A stretch of 64,000 nt of DNA. It comes from JASGKO01 sp049840595 (GTDB lineage: Bacteria > Verrucomicrobiota > Verrucomicrobiia > Chthoniobacterales > Chthoniobacteraceae). The notes under the pieces are model-generated. The model was not told the origin of the DNA and ran no database searches. It was given only the letters and a program-made list of their open reading frames with translations. The stretch lies in NCBI GenBank assembly GCA_049840595.1, contig JASGKO010000016.1, positions 26,176 through 90,175 of the forward strand. The letters are read 5' to 3'. Shown here piece after piece: positions 1-9,134 of this stretch; position 1 is the stretch's first letter; each line of letters opens with the position of its first letter. The translations under genes and the position numbers were made by a program.

Positions 1-134
1 TTCTTATCCCGGGCGAGAATGGCCACGTCCTTGTAGAACTGGCCACTTTTGAGACGGACCTCCGAGGCAAAAGCCGGGACCGCCGCCAGTGCAATCAAAC
101 CAAGGAGGGCAAACCTGTAACAACCGCGAATCAC
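1..134 (-). CDS. N-terminus of a secreted protein (cut by window edge)
   Basis: Reading the minus strand from a GTG at 132-134 gives a signal-peptide-like start: a basic stretch, a hydrophobic core (FALLGLIALAAVPAFA) and a probable signal peptidase site after AFA, followed by SEVRLKSGQFYKDVAIL. No ATG lies in frame just upstream, so GTG is the best start. Only 44 residues are visible, so no family can be assigned; all that is supported is export across the inner membrane. Confidence 0.55.
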   Translation of the reverse strand, partial: MIRGCYRFALLGLIALAAVPAFASEVRLKSGQFYKDVAILARDK

Positions 135-313
135 GCCGGATGATTTGGCGGAATTGGTGCGGAAAGGCAATAGGATTTCCTTAACTGGAGTAATGATTTG
201 CCGCTTGGTCCGCGGTGAATTCCAGGACTTCCCCCGGCCATCGGCCCGGGGCCAAGCGGAGCCGGTGGCAGCCAGTGATTTGATCCATCGGCCAAGTCGA
301 TCTCTTCGACCGA

Positions 314-559
314 TTACGACAACGGGACCGCCTCGTCGGGCAGAAGAATCGGGATGCCCGACTCCACAATGTAGAGCAGGGTGCGGCTCTCATTGATCAG
401 CACCGATTCAAGAGGCAGGGCGATCGAGGCCCCGTTTTGGTAGCGAAGCTGGTTGCTGGCGCGAAGCTGCTCAAACTGAGCGATTTCCTCCGAGGTAACG
501 GGGAGCAAACGTTGGTTCGTGTGCGGGCAGCGCAGGAGCGTGAGAAGAGGAGCAGGCAT
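314..559 (-). CDS. Trm112-like / UPF0434 small protein
   Basis: The 81-residue product starts MPAPLLTLLRCPHTNQ, with a single conserved Cys-Pro pair, and ends with a block rich in hydrophobic residues (ESGIPILLPDEAV) matching the Trm112p-like fold. The bacterial members (YcaR type) are small proteins of uncertain role; eukaryotic Trm112 activates methyltransferases. The ATG at 557-559 is preferred over a longer reading frame whose N-terminal extension is low-complexity shadow of the neighbouring moeB gene. It lies downstream of moeB on the same strand. The second Cys pair seen in some relatives is absent. Confidence 0.75.
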   Translation of the reverse strand: MPAPLLTLLRCPHTNQRLLPVTSEEIAQFEQLRASNQLRYQNGASIALPLESVLINESRTLLYIVESGIPILLPDEAVPLS

Positions 560-683
560 GGATGAATTGCGGGGGAGCAAGTGGTTCAAAGGTTTACACG
601 GATGAACACCGATTTGGGAAAACAAATCTGCGACAATCTGCGTTAACCTGTGAACCAGTCGGCTCCAGCCGCCTTCGCGGCGA

Positions 684-1877
684 TTAGTATTTCGGGACGC
701 TCGGGTCCACCTGCTCCGACCAGCCAAGAATACCGCCCTCAAGATTCGAGAGTTTGGCGAAACCGGCCTCCTGCAGCAGGTGCAGGGCGCGGGCGGAACG
801 GGCTCCTGACTTGCACTGGAGGACGATCTCCTCCGCACTGTCGAGCTCGCTCATCCGCGAGGGAAGCTGGCCGAGTGGAATCAATTTGGCTCCCGGAATG
901 TGGCAGATATCCCATTCGTATTGCTCGCGAACGTCGATGAGCTGAAACTTGTCGCCCCGGTCGAGCTTGGCCTTGAGTTCGGGCGCGGTGATCGTGGGCA
1001 CGTTGGCCTCCTCTTCGTCCGCGGCCTGGGCCTGCGGGATGCCGCAGAACTGGTCGTAATCGACGAGATCGGTGATCGTGGGATGATCGCCGCACACCGG
1101 GCACTTCGGGTCCTTGCGGAGCTTGAACTCGCGGAACTTCATCTTGAGCGCGTCGAAGTGCACCAGGCGACCGATTAACGGTTCGCCAATGCCCACGATG
1201 AGCTTGATCGCCTCGATTGCCTGCATCACGCCGATAATGCCTGGCAGCACGCCCAGCACGCCGCCTTCCGCGCAGCTCGGCACCATGCCGGGTGGAGGCG
1301 GCTCGGGGAACATGCAGCGATAGCACGGGCCGCCGAGGTGCGGGGCAAAGACGGTGCACTGGCCGTCGAAGCGGAAGATGGAGCCGTAGATGTTCGGCTT
1401 TTTCAGGAAGACGCTGATGTCGTTGGAACAATAGCGGGTCGGAAAGTTGTCGGTGCCGTCGATGATGATGTCATACGGCTCGGCGATCTCACGGGCATTG
1501 GCCGAGGTGAAGAAGGCGTCGTAGAGATCCACCTGCACATTTGGGTTGATCTCGCGGATGCGGTCGCGCGCGCTGTTGAGTTTCTTGCGGCCCACGTCTT
1601 TCGTCCCGTGCAGGATCTGGCGTTGGAGATTCGAAAAATCCACCGTATCGCCATCCACGAGGCCGAGGCGTCCGACGCCAGCGGCGGCAAGATAAAGCGC
1701 AATCGGCGAGCCCAGCCCCCCGGTGCCGATGCAGAGGACGCTGGCCGCTTTCAGGCGTTTCTGGCCCTCCAGCGTGACCTCAGGCATGATGAGATGGCGC
1801 GAATAACGGGCGATCTCGTCGTTGCTGAATTCAATCCGCTCGAGGCGGGCCGGGTCGATGATGCTGCTAATGGCCAT
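684..1877 (-). CDS. moeB: MoeB/ThiF-type adenylyltransferase fused to rhodanese (MOCS3/MoeZ type)
   Basis: Full-length 397-residue sulfur-carrier activating enzyme. Residues about 20-260 form the ThiF/E1-like domain: ATP loop GTGGLGS at 51-57, zinc-binding pairs C185/C188 and C259/C262, and the acyl-adenylate-attacking Cys202 in PSCAEGGVLG. Residues about 295-397 are a rhodanese domain with active-site Cys355 in LQCKSGARS. Such fusions adenylate the C-terminal glycine of MoaD- or ThiS-like carriers and then load sulfur as a persulfide, serving molybdopterin, thiamine or cysteine/thiouridine synthesis. No carrier-protein gene is adjacent, so the pathway served is open. Cytoplasmic. Confidence 0.93.
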   Translation of the reverse strand: MAISSIIDPARLERIEFSNDEIARYSRHLIMPEVTLEGQKRLKAASVLCIGTGGLGSPIALYLAAAGVGRLGLVDGDTVDFSNLQRQILHGTKDVGRKKLNSARDRIREINPNVQVDLYDAFFTSANAREIAEPYDIIIDGTDNFPTRYCSNDISVFLKKPNIYGSIFRFDGQCTVFAPHLGGPCYRCMFPEPPPPGMVPSCAEGGVLGVLPGIIGVMQAIEAIKLIVGIGEPLIGRLVHFDALKMKFREFKLRKDPKCPVCGDHPTITDLVDYDQFCGIPQAQAADEEEANVPTITAPELKAKLDRGDKFQLIDVREQYEWDICHIPGAKLIPLGQLPSRMSELDSAEEIVLQCKSGARSARALHLLQEAGFAKLSNLEGGILGWSEQVDPSVPKY

Positions 1878-2096
1878 AATGGATAAATGGAAAAGGGTGC
1901 GAAGCTAGCACGCGGCTGCGCGGGGGGCAAGCGTGGTGAAGTGTCATAGGAAATGACCAATGAGGAATGACCAATCGGAAGGAGGATTTTTCACCACGAA
2001 GACACGAGGAAAAGGCCATGCGAAATACGCTAAACCAGCGAAAGGATTTTCTTTTCGTGTTCTTTCGGGTGTTTTGCTGGTCGAAATAAAATGGTC

Positions 2097-2717
2097 TTAG
2101 CTGTTCGTTTTCTTGAGGCTGAAGCGTCGCGTCATCAGGCGGGCGGTGTCGGTGCCACGCAGGGCGAGGAGCCACTCACTATTGCGCTCGCGGAGCTCTG
2201 CCACGTCGAGCATTTGCAAGGTGTGGATGACCCGGCTGGCGAGCCGATCATTGGGGACCTCCTGCGGGATTTCCGTAAGCGGGATCTGGTGGCGCTCGTG
2301 CAGCCGTTCCAGCAGAGCCCAGGCCGTCTGGCGCTCGTGTCGGCTCAGGAACAGGAGTGCCCGCAGATTTTCCAGGCTCGTCAGGGTGGCGCGGGGCAAG
2401 GCCAGTAGCAGATCCATCGCGATTTCCAGTTTCGTGGACTTGTCCCGCAACCGGCGCTGCGGGCTTAGCTTTCTTTCGAGAAAAACCATCGCGAAAAAGA
2501 GCGCTGTAAACAGGATGAAGTGAACCGGGAAGGTCACCGGAGCCGTTGCGCCGAAAGGGTTCGTCACAGTCAGCGCCAGCAGCAGCACGGCGTAGAGGCC
2601 CCAGTAAACCAGCATCCACAACATGACGACGAGGCCGAGCGACCACCCGGCAACCAGCAATACATGCTGGTTGTGCCGGGTAAGGGCGCGTCGAAATACA
2701 GCGGGCGCGTCGGGCAT
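2097..2717 (-). CDS. Hypothetical membrane protein with two N-terminal helices
   Basis: 206 residues; not a recognised family. Two hydrophobic segments (about residues 20-55 and 62-80) contain VVMLWMLVYWGLYAVLLLAL and VHFILFTALFFAMVFLE. The remainder is a basic cytoplasmic region, largely helical, beginning ERKLSPQRRLRDK. The C-terminus is rich in Arg/Lys (LMTRRFSLKKTNS). It is divergent from the cupin gene at 2770 with about 50 bp between the starts, so the two may share a promoter region. Downstream lies a stretch of dispersed repeat sequence (about 1990-2090). Confidence 0.6.
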   Translation of the reverse strand: MPDAPAVFRRALTRHNQHVLLVAGWSLGLVVMLWMLVYWGLYAVLLLALTVTNPFGATAPVTFPVHFILFTALFFAMVFLERKLSPQRRLRDKSTKLEIAMDLLLALPRATLTSLENLRALLFLSRHERQTAWALLERLHERHQIPLTEIPQEVPNDRLASRVIHTLQMLDVAELRERNSEWLLALRGTDTARLMTRRFSLKKTNS

Positions 2718-2769
2718 TTGCTATGAATAATTGCTTTCCCCCGGCGGGCAATCTTTTACAGTGCGCGCC

Positions 2770-3492
2770 ATGACTGATCTCTGGAAAGGCTTGAACGAAA
2801 CGGCACGCGCCCAGCTCGCGCAGCGCGACTACTCACTTACCGACCTCGCCTCCCGCATGGCGGGTAGCGGTGTGGAAGTACGCGAATTGATTGCCGCCGA
2901 CCGCAGCCAGCTCCCGTGGATTCCGGGCGTCGAGCTTTTCTCGCGCAACATCTACCCGCAACGGCATCGCGGCTTTTTTGGCGAATTTGCCCGACAGGGC
3001 GAGGGCGCGCTCGGCAAGATCGGCATGTGGCCGAAGCAGTGGGCGACCGCCCGTATGTTTGCCAATACGGCGAAAGGCTTTCACATTCACCCACCGTCCA
3101 TCCCCGAGGGCCAGGACGCCGCCGCCTGGTTCCAGAAGCTCTTCGTCGAAGAGCCGGCCAATTACACCCTGCGCCCCTACGAGCAGGAGCAATGGGACGC
3201 GATGTTCTTCGTGCAGGGAAATTGCGAGATGTTCCTCGTCGATGAGCGCGCCGGGATGGAGCGCCGCAAGATGCGCTTCATCATCGAAGGCGACAACCAC
3301 CGCGGGCCAAACACCGCGGGCGTGATCATCCCCGCCGGCGTCGCGCACGCCCTGCGCGCCGAGGGCTCCGAGGATTTGATCATGGTCTATGGCACCAGCA
3401 CGAGCTTCAACCCCGCCTTCGAAGGCCGTATCGCCGCCGAGGTGGAAAAAATGCCGCTTCCACCCGAATGGGCGGTTTACTTCGGGGCGTAA
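2770..3492 (+). CDS. Cupin-fold protein related to sugar epimerases/isomerases
   Basis: 240 residues from ATG 2770, chosen because the upstream 13 codons include no conserved sequence and overlap the intergenic region. A jelly-roll cupin pattern is visible: GFHIHPPS carries two metal-ligand-type histidines, EQEQWDAMFFVQGNCEMFL forms the core strands, and GVIIPAGVAHALRAEGSEDL carries the third histidine. This resembles RmlC-like (dTDP-4-dehydrorhamnose 3,5-epimerase) and related sugar-acting cupins. Substrate cannot be deduced. No rml genes are adjacent; rfbA is about 34 kb away. Confidence 0.6.
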   Translation: MTDLWKGLNETARAQLAQRDYSLTDLASRMAGSGVEVRELIAADRSQLPWIPGVELFSRNIYPQRHRGFFGEFARQGEGALGKIGMWPKQWATARMFANTAKGFHIHPPSIPEGQDAAAWFQKLFVEEPANYTLRPYEQEQWDAMFFVQGNCEMFLVDERAGMERRKMRFIIEGDNHRGPNTAGVIIPAGVAHALRAEGSEDLIMVYGTSTSFNPAFEGRIAAEVEKMPLPPEWAVYFGA

Positions 3493-3546
3493 GCCCGAAA
3501 TTTTGAACCGCAGCGGACGCGGCGAGCGCGGCGGGAGGCGCTTTAT

Positions 3547-4008
3547 ATGACACCTCACGATGCAAAAGGAGAGTTAAAGAAACGGATTGAGGCGGCTGGA
3601 ACGTCTGTAGAGAGCCTGACGCCAGCCCAAGGGCTCCGTGAGATGCTCGATTTTTACCGGGACGTTCGCGCAGATGCTTGTGATCTGGATGCGGATGGCG
3701 ACATGTTGCTTTTCCAGTGGGGAATCTACGATTTTGAAGAGGGTTGTTTTTTTCAGTTCGATATCACCCGGCAGTTTATCGCGACTGAGTCAGATCACGA
3801 AGATGATGACGCCGAGACTTCGCAGCTTTCTTTCACTTTTCATTTTCCCTCGTCACTGCAGCTTGAGTCGCTTGGGGAAGGAAATCGATGGTGTGATGCC
3901 CCGAGCGATTTGGAGCCATTTGAGGCATTTATTACTGGGAGCGAAGTTTACCGAGTAGTTGCTGAGACCAATCCGGTGAAAGTGACGCTCCGTTATTCTG
4001 AAGTTTGA
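3547..4008 (+). CDS. Hypothetical cytosolic protein, compositionally atypical
   Basis: 153 residues with no signal peptide or membrane segment. It is acidic (many Asp/Glu, for example ESDHEDDDAE near residue 80) and aromatic-rich (LLFQWGIYDFEEGCFFQFD), with a pattern of alternating hydrophobics suggesting beta structure. Not recognised. Its codon usage is visibly less GC-biased than flanking genes, which may indicate recent acquisition. It lies 54 bp after the cupin gene and converges on the deacetylase gene with only 4 bp between stop codons. Confidence 0.6.
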   Translation: MTPHDAKGELKKRIEAAGTSVESLTPAQGLREMLDFYRDVRADACDLDADGDMLLFQWGIYDFEEGCFFQFDITRQFIATESDHEDDDAETSQLSFTFHFPSSLQLESLGEGNRWCDAPSDLEPFEAFITGSEVYRVVAETNPVKVTLRYSEV

Positions 4009-4012
4009 GATT

Positions 4013-4918
4013 CTAGGCTGAAAAGCGTTGCAGCCGATCCATCACGTCCGTTTGGAACTTTTGAAGATGCGCGGCGACAAATTCTGCTGGGTTCAGTGAA
4101 TCGTCCAGAATGAGCGGTGTTAAATCCATTGCGTGCCAGACGGCGGTGGCGTGGTCGGTCTCGCGAGCGGCGAAGAAGGTGGCGTTGGCGAGGGCGCGAC
4201 CGGGGGCGGCCAGTTCGTAGCGTTTACCGCCGTCGGTTTGGGAGACGAAGCAGGCGATGAGGCGCTGTTGGAGGTCGCCGTGGCCGCCGAGATCGAGGCG
4301 CACTTTGTCTTCGTCGGCCAGCCAGTCGAGATCGCGCCAGACTTCGCAGCCGAGCAGGCGACGCGGGCGCTTTCCCATGGGCAGGGAGCGGATCGCGGTC
4401 AAAGTGGCGTGGAAGACGGCGAGATGGGTGTCGTGCTTGTCGGCAGGGTTGTGGGTATAAACGATTTCCGGGCGGGTCTGAGAAAGAATTTCAGTAAGAT
4501 CGGGGATCAGCGGCGAAACAGGACTTTTGATTTCCGCACTGGAAAGTCCCAATTGCAGCATGGCTCCGTATTGTCCAAGGGTGGCGGCCCGGTCCTGCTC
4601 TTCCCGGCGCAGGGCGATCATTTCGGAGTTGGAAACGCCTGCATACTGTCCACTGCGAGCACTTCCCGCCCCATTGGTGCAGGTGATGCCGCCAAACCAC
4701 TGGTCCGCTTTCCCAAGACAAGTGGCGATTCCATGGAAAGTCATGATTTCCAAGTCATCCTGATGCGCCCCGATCCCGAGATGGGTGATGCGGGAAAGTG
4801 CCTCCGACAGAGGAAGTCCATCCGGCACCAGAGAATGAAAAGCGGGGCTTTGTAGTTTCACCGGCCCTAATTTGGGGCAAGAAACCCCAATGGACGAAAT
4901 TTTTTTACATCCATTCAA
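4013..4918 (-). CDS. PIG-L/LmbE-family deacetylase
   Basis: 301 residues. The metal-binding motif AHQDDLE near residue 52 and the second motif YTHNPADKHDTHLA near residue 155 are the zinc ligands and catalytic Asp of LmbE/PIG-L N-acetylglucosamine deacetylases. The family removes acetyl groups from GlcNAc-type sugars in glycolipids, bacillithiol or antibiotic precursors; the specific substrate here is unknown. No signal peptide. The first 19 codons are weak and a GTG at 4859-4861 (reading MKLQSPAFHSL) is an equally plausible start. The gene stands alone, converging on the preceding orphan gene. Confidence 0.85.
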   Translation of the reverse strand: MNGCKKISSIGVSCPKLGPVKLQSPAFHSLVPDGLPLSEALSRITHLGIGAHQDDLEIMTFHGIATCLGKADQWFGGITCTNGAGSARSGQYAGVSNSEMIALRREEQDRAATLGQYGAMLQLGLSSAEIKSPVSPLIPDLTEILSQTRPEIVYTHNPADKHDTHLAVFHATLTAIRSLPMGKRPRRLLGCEVWRDLDWLADEDKVRLDLGGHGDLQQRLIACFVSQTDGGKRYELAAPGRALANATFFAARETDHATAVWHAMDLTPLILDDSLNPAEFVAAHLQKFQTDVMDRLQRFSA

Positions 4919-5138
4919 ATTATTTTGAACGATGTCCGACGGTCCCTGTCAAAAATGTCAGTTTAGGTGGTAGTGGGTTCGGGACCTTGTGCGTTGTGTG
5001 TAATTTTTGACTCTCCTTGGTCGCACGGGTCCCGAACTTCTTTTTCGGGCCATGGAGAAGGTCGGGAGCACTGAGGATCGCTCATTTTTGCTTGAATGAG
5101 CAGGCTGATTGGAAGGTTTTCCTCTGAAAAGGCGTCTT

Positions 5139-5844
5139 TTAGATCGATCGTGAGGGCAGCAGGAGCTTGAAGCAGGTCTGCTCTTCGTCACATTCGACCC
5201 GGATGACTCCGCCCAGTTGATGGGTCAGATTTGAGGCCACCGTGAGGCCGAGCCCCACCGCATTGCGCTGCTGGCGGGTAGTGAAAAAGGGTTCAAAAAT
5301 GCGCTCGGTCATTTCCGGCGCGATCGAGCCTCCGGAGTTGATGATCTTAATCGAAGCCCAGCGAATCGCTTTATTGCCCCCTTTGCGACCATGGGGAGCT
5401 TCGGAGCCGATCTCGATCCGCACCTTGCCATCCTTCGGAGTGGCTTCGACGGCGTTTTTGACCAGCTCCACGAGAATCGTGCGGACCCGACCGGCATCCG
5501 CCCAGAGGGGGGGGGATATCGTCCTCGCACACGAGATCGAAAGTAATGCCACGCTCCAGGCACGCGATGAGCGAGGGGCGGACGACAAAGAAGTAATCGG
5601 GCATTTTCAACTCGCGCCAGACCACTGAGGACGGGCGGGCGAGGGACTTGGTGCGGTCGATCAGTTCCGAGGCGGCATGAGCTCCTTCACGGATTCTCGT
5701 GAGCCCATCTTTGGCATCCGGGGAAAGCGCGGTGTCATCCATCAGCAACGCGAGGTAGCCGTGAAAAAGGCTCAAGATGTTGTTCATCTTGTGCGCGAGG
5801 CCCCTTACGAGCTGATCCTGAAATTCACTATCTTTAATCGTCAT
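5139..5844 (-). CDS. Short sensor histidine kinase, frameshifted at a G9 tract
   Basis: The two halves lie in different frames. The N-terminal half (from 5844) has the phosphoacceptor region GLAHKMNNILSLFHGYL; the C-terminal half has the N box ELVKNAVEATP, the F box EPFFTTR and the glycine-rich GLGLTVASNL, all HATPase_c hallmarks. Removing one G from the run of nine at 5507-5515 joins them into one kinase of about 235 residues with no sensor domain, resembling soluble NtrB-like kinases. It starts 43 bp downstream of birA's end on the same strand. The break is either a consensus error or a phase-variable tract. No cognate regulator is adjacent. Confidence 0.8.
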
Positions 5845-5887
5845 GTGACGACTTGCTTAAAAGCAGGATGCTTGCCCAGCTGGGAAT

Positions 5888-6667
5888 CTAAACCACCGGG
5901 CGCACGCTTACCTCGCCACTGGAGAGCATCTGTAATGAACCATCGGGAAAACGCAGCCGCAAAGCTCCGGCTTCATCGAACCCTTCCGCCATGGCCGACA
6001 GAGTAGAATCGGTGTTTTTGACCAGTTGAACGGCTCGTCCGAAAAGAAAATCACGTTTTCGTGCCGCAGTAATGATTTCAGAGAAATTTTCTGTCAAATT
6101 TGCGCTTAGCGCCGCAATTTTGAGAACGATTTGCGCAGCCAAAACCTCTCGTTCCAGCACTCGATGAGTCGCCTGCCGCAGGGAAATCGCCGTTTCGGCC
6201 AGTTCGTCGGCAAACTTTTCCTGATTCACGTTGATACCGATTCCCAGTACGGCATACGACGAGGGTGACGTGCCGGTCTCGACCAGAATACCCGCCGCCT
6301 TTTTTCCGAGCAAATAGAGATCATTAGGCCACTTGATCTGGGTGGACTCGCCGGTGAGTTCCTCGACCGATTCCGCCAGCGCGACAGCGGCACAGAGGGT
6401 GAGGCGGCTCCATTCCATGGAAGTGGCTTCGGGACGTAGGAGGATGGAGAACGCCAGGGCTGCTCCGGGTTCGCTCTCCCAGCGCCGTCCCTGGCGACCA
6501 CGTCCGCGCGTCTGCCGTTCGGCAAAAATCACCACGCCGCCGGGTGCCCCGGCTTTTCCATACTGCGCGGCCACGTCGTTGGTGGAGCCGGTTTCGGCGA
6601 AGACCTTGATCTCGCGGGCGAGTGGACAGCCCGCGAGGAGTTGCTCCAGGCGATCGGGGTTGAGCAT
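5888..6667 (-). CDS. birA: Biotin--[acetyl-CoA carboxylase] ligase, monofunctional
   Basis: 259 residues from ATG 6665-6667. The biotinyl-5'-AMP loop TRGRGRQGRRWES, the catalytic KWPNDLYLLGKKAAGIL and the GIGINVN motif are diagnostic of biotin protein ligase. The N-terminal winged helix of E. coli BirA is missing, so this is a class I enzyme that biotinylates the acetyl-CoA carboxylase carrier protein but should not repress transcription. The start codon lies 8 bp after the nadC stop, so the two cofactor genes are probably cotranscribed. Confidence 0.94.
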   Translation of the reverse strand: MLNPDRLEQLLAGCPLAREIKVFAETGSTNDVAAQYGKAGAPGGVVIFAERQTRGRGRQGRRWESEPGAALAFSILLRPEATSMEWSRLTLCAAVALAESVEELTGESTQIKWPNDLYLLGKKAAGILVETGTSPSSYAVLGIGINVNQEKFADELAETAISLRQATHRVLEREVLAAQIVLKIAALSANLTENFSEIITAARKRDFLFGRAVQLVKNTDSTLSAMAEGFDEAGALRLRFPDGSLQMLSSGEVSVRPVV

Positions 6668-6675
6668 GGTGGTGG

Positions 6676-7524
6676 TTACGAGAGTTCCAGCGAGAAATCC
6701 ATCGCCCGGGCGGAGTGGGTGAGCGCCCCGATGGAAATGAAATCCACGCCGGTCCCGGCAATCGCGCGCACCGTGGCCATGGAGACGCCGCCGCTGGCTT
6801 CGAGTTGCACGCGCCCGGCGACGAGGGCCACCGCTTCGCGCATCGTCTCGCAAGTCATGTTATCGAGCAGGATCACGTCAACTCCAGTGAGAGTGAGAAA
6901 GCCGCGCACCTGGTCGAGGGTATCGGCCTCCAGCTCCACGCGCAGGCCGGGGTTTTCGGCGCGAAAACGTTCGATCGCGCTTTGCAGGAAGTCGGGGCCG
7001 CAATCGGCGGCGAGGTGGTTGTCCTTCACCATTACCATGTCGAAGAGGCCGATCCGGTGGTTGTTGCCGCCACCCGCTGCCACCGCCGCTTTTTCCAGCA
7101 GCCGCAGGCCGGGCGTGGTCTTGCGCGTGTCGAGGATGCGGGCCCGGGTTCCGGCGATGGCCTGTACGAATTGGTGTGTGAGCGAGGCCACGCCCGAGAG
7201 GCGTTGGAGGAAATTGAGCGCCACCCGCTCGGCGGTGAGGAGTGAGGCGACGGAGCCGCTCACGATGAGTACGGCCTCCCCTTTTTTTACCGCGCTGCCA
7301 TCGGGACGAACGATTTCGATCGCGAGGGTCGGATCGACCCGGTGAAAAACTTCCGCCGCCACTTCCACCCCCGCGACCACCGCCTCTTCCTTCGCAATAA
7401 TCGTGGCTTTCCCTTGCTTGGCCGGGTCCACGAAGTAGCGGCACGTCACATCGCCACTGCCGATGTCCTCGGCGAGCGCGAGCGCAATGATGTCGGGGCC
7501 GGTGCTGAGCGATTGGGTATTCAT
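6676..7524 (-). CDS. nadC: Nicotinate-nucleotide diphosphorylase (quinolinate phosphoribosyltransferase)
   Basis: 282 residues from ATG 7522-7524. Hallmarks are the AEDIGSGDVT start, TRKTTPGLRLLEKAAV, GGGNNHRIGLFDMVMVKDNH, and the phosphate-binding end VDFISIGALTHSA. It converts quinolinate and PRPP into nicotinate mononucleotide in de novo NAD synthesis. A long in-frame upstream extension is rejected because it overlaps the guaD 3' region and has shadow composition. It is followed immediately by birA. nadA and nadB are not in the window. Confidence 0.95.
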   Translation of the reverse strand: MNTQSLSTGPDIIALALAEDIGSGDVTCRYFVDPAKQGKATIIAKEEAVVAGVEVAAEVFHRVDPTLAIEIVRPDGSAVKKGEAVLIVSGSVASLLTAERVALNFLQRLSGVASLTHQFVQAIAGTRARILDTRKTTPGLRLLEKAAVAAGGGNNHRIGLFDMVMVKDNHLAADCGPDFLQSAIERFRAENPGLRVELEADTLDQVRGFLTLTGVDVILLDNMTCETMREAVALVAGRVQLEASGGVSMATVRAIAGTGVDFISIGALTHSARAMDFSLELS

Positions 7525-7612
7525 GAAAGTGCTGAAAGACAAAGTGAAGCCAGAGGCAGATTGATGGCAAGGAAAGGATGCAAGGTTGGCGGCAGCTCTT
7601 TTAGCCGCTTTT

Positions 7613-9016
7613 TTACTGCGAGTGCGTTCCTCCGCGTCGCTGCCGCGACAGGTCATCCGGTTCCAAACTTCCGCCTTCGCTAAAAAGCTCCGGTTCCGGG
7701 GCGCGGTAGATCGACTTCCCGCGTACGAAGGTCTCCACCACCGCTGCGGGCCCACCGCGATAGATGCAGAGGCTGAGAATGTCCTCCGGTGTAAGATCGG
7801 CCGACTTGGAGTGGCGCGGGTAGGGGCGGAGGGATTGGAAATCCATCACCGTGAGATCGGCCTCCTTGCCTCCTTCGAGCGAGCCGATTTTCTGGCCCAT
7901 CCCGAGCGCATCGGCCGCGCCCTGGGTGGCGTGGAAAAGTACCTCGGCGAGACCCGGCACGCGCACGTTTTTCTCGTAAAAGGAACGCGCCTTCTGCGCC
8001 TCGATCACCGTGCGCATCACCTGCCAGAGGTTCAGCTCCAACCCCGCGGCGACGTCCGTGCCCAGCCCCACCCCGACCCCCGCCGCCAGCATCTGGTCGA
8101 GCTTCATGATGCCGCTGCTCAGGAAGAAGTTAGCCGTGGGGCAATGGGCGGCCTTGCTGCCGCGCTCCGCCATCACCTCGATCTCACGCTCACTTAAGTG
8201 GATGCAATGGCCCAGCATCGTCTTCGGCCCCAGCAACCCGCATTGATCGTAAACGTCGGTATAGTCTTTCGCCTGCGGAAAAAGGTTCCGCACCTTTTCC
8301 AACTCTTCCAGATTCTCCGCCAGATGTGTCTCGATGTAGGCGTCGTACTGCTTCGCCAGTTCGCCGGCGGCGCGCATCATCCGCTCGGTGCAGCTTACCG
8401 CGAAGCGGGGGCTGAAGGCGTATTGGAGCAGCCCATCATTGGCGCCGTGCCATTTCTTGCAGAGCTGCTCGCTTTCCAGCAGCGAGATGGAGAGGATTTT
8501 CTTCGGCTGCAACGAGCCGTAGCTACCCACGTCCATCATCATCTTGCCGATGATCGCGCGATGCCCGGTCTTTTGCGCGGCCTGGAAAGCTGCCTCGCAA
8601 CTGTCCCGGAAAATCGCCGTGTAAAGCATGGCCGTCGTGGTGCCGTGGCGGGCGAGCTCGCGGAAGAACTGCCCCGCCTCCTTCTTCGCTTTCGGGCCGG
8701 TGAATTCGCGTTCCAGCGGGAAAATGTGCTGGCGCAGCCAGGGCAGCAGCTCGGTCTGGCCACGCGCGATCGCCGGGTATTGCGGGATATGGGAGTGCAC
8801 GTCGATCAGGCCCGGGAAAACCGCCACGTTCGCGGAGTGCAGCCAGCGCACCTTTTTTTCGCGCGCCTTCTTGCGCATGATCTCGTAGTCGCCCACCTCG
8901 ATGATGTGACCGTCCTCGATCACGAGCGCCCCGTTGTTGCGCGCGCGCAGCTGCCCGTAAACGGGGGTGTCGAAAAGTTGACCGCGGATTCCCAGCAGAG
9001 CCGTATCGGTACTCAT
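7613..9016 (-). CDS. guaD: Guanine deaminase
   Basis: 467-residue amidohydrolase. Zinc ligands are in PGLIDVHSHIPQYP, ETHLAENLEE and LGHCIHLSE, with the distal Asp in GLGTDVAAG. The AHCPTANFFLSSG block is characteristic of guanine deaminases, which hydrolyse guanine to xanthine and ammonia in purine salvage or catabolism. No signal peptide; cytoplasmic. It is divergent from the class II aldolase gene. The C-terminal 25 residues are charged and of low complexity (EPDDLSRQRRGGTHSQ). Confidence 0.93.
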   Translation of the reverse strand: MSTDTALLGIRGQLFDTPVYGQLRARNNGALVIEDGHIIEVGDYEIMRKKAREKKVRWLHSANVAVFPGLIDVHSHIPQYPAIARGQTELLPWLRQHIFPLEREFTGPKAKKEAGQFFRELARHGTTTAMLYTAIFRDSCEAAFQAAQKTGHRAIIGKMMMDVGSYGSLQPKKILSISLLESEQLCKKWHGANDGLLQYAFSPRFAVSCTERMMRAAGELAKQYDAYIETHLAENLEELEKVRNLFPQAKDYTDVYDQCGLLGPKTMLGHCIHLSEREIEVMAERGSKAAHCPTANFFLSSGIMKLDQMLAAGVGVGLGTDVAAGLELNLWQVMRTVIEAQKARSFYEKNVRVPGLAEVLFHATQGAADALGMGQKIGSLEGGKEADLTVMDFQSLRPYPRHSKSADLTPEDILSLCIYRGGPAAVVETFVRGKSIYRAPEPELFSEGGSLEPDDLSRQRRGGTHSQ

Positions 9017-9134
9017 GCCGCATTGTTGGCAAAGCCGGGGGAACCATGCAAGCCGTCGCGCGGAATTTTGCGTGCTCTTTTCACTTTAGTCCCGGGAAAA
9101 ATAGCCGATAGTTCGCTTGGTATATTTGACCTCC

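Noticed and set aside
9020..9060. A possible c-di-AMP riboswitch fragment (GGCAAAGCCGGGGGAACC)
   Set aside because: Only one short conserved-looking string; the paired stems and the rest of the motif are absent, and the neighbouring genes do not fit.
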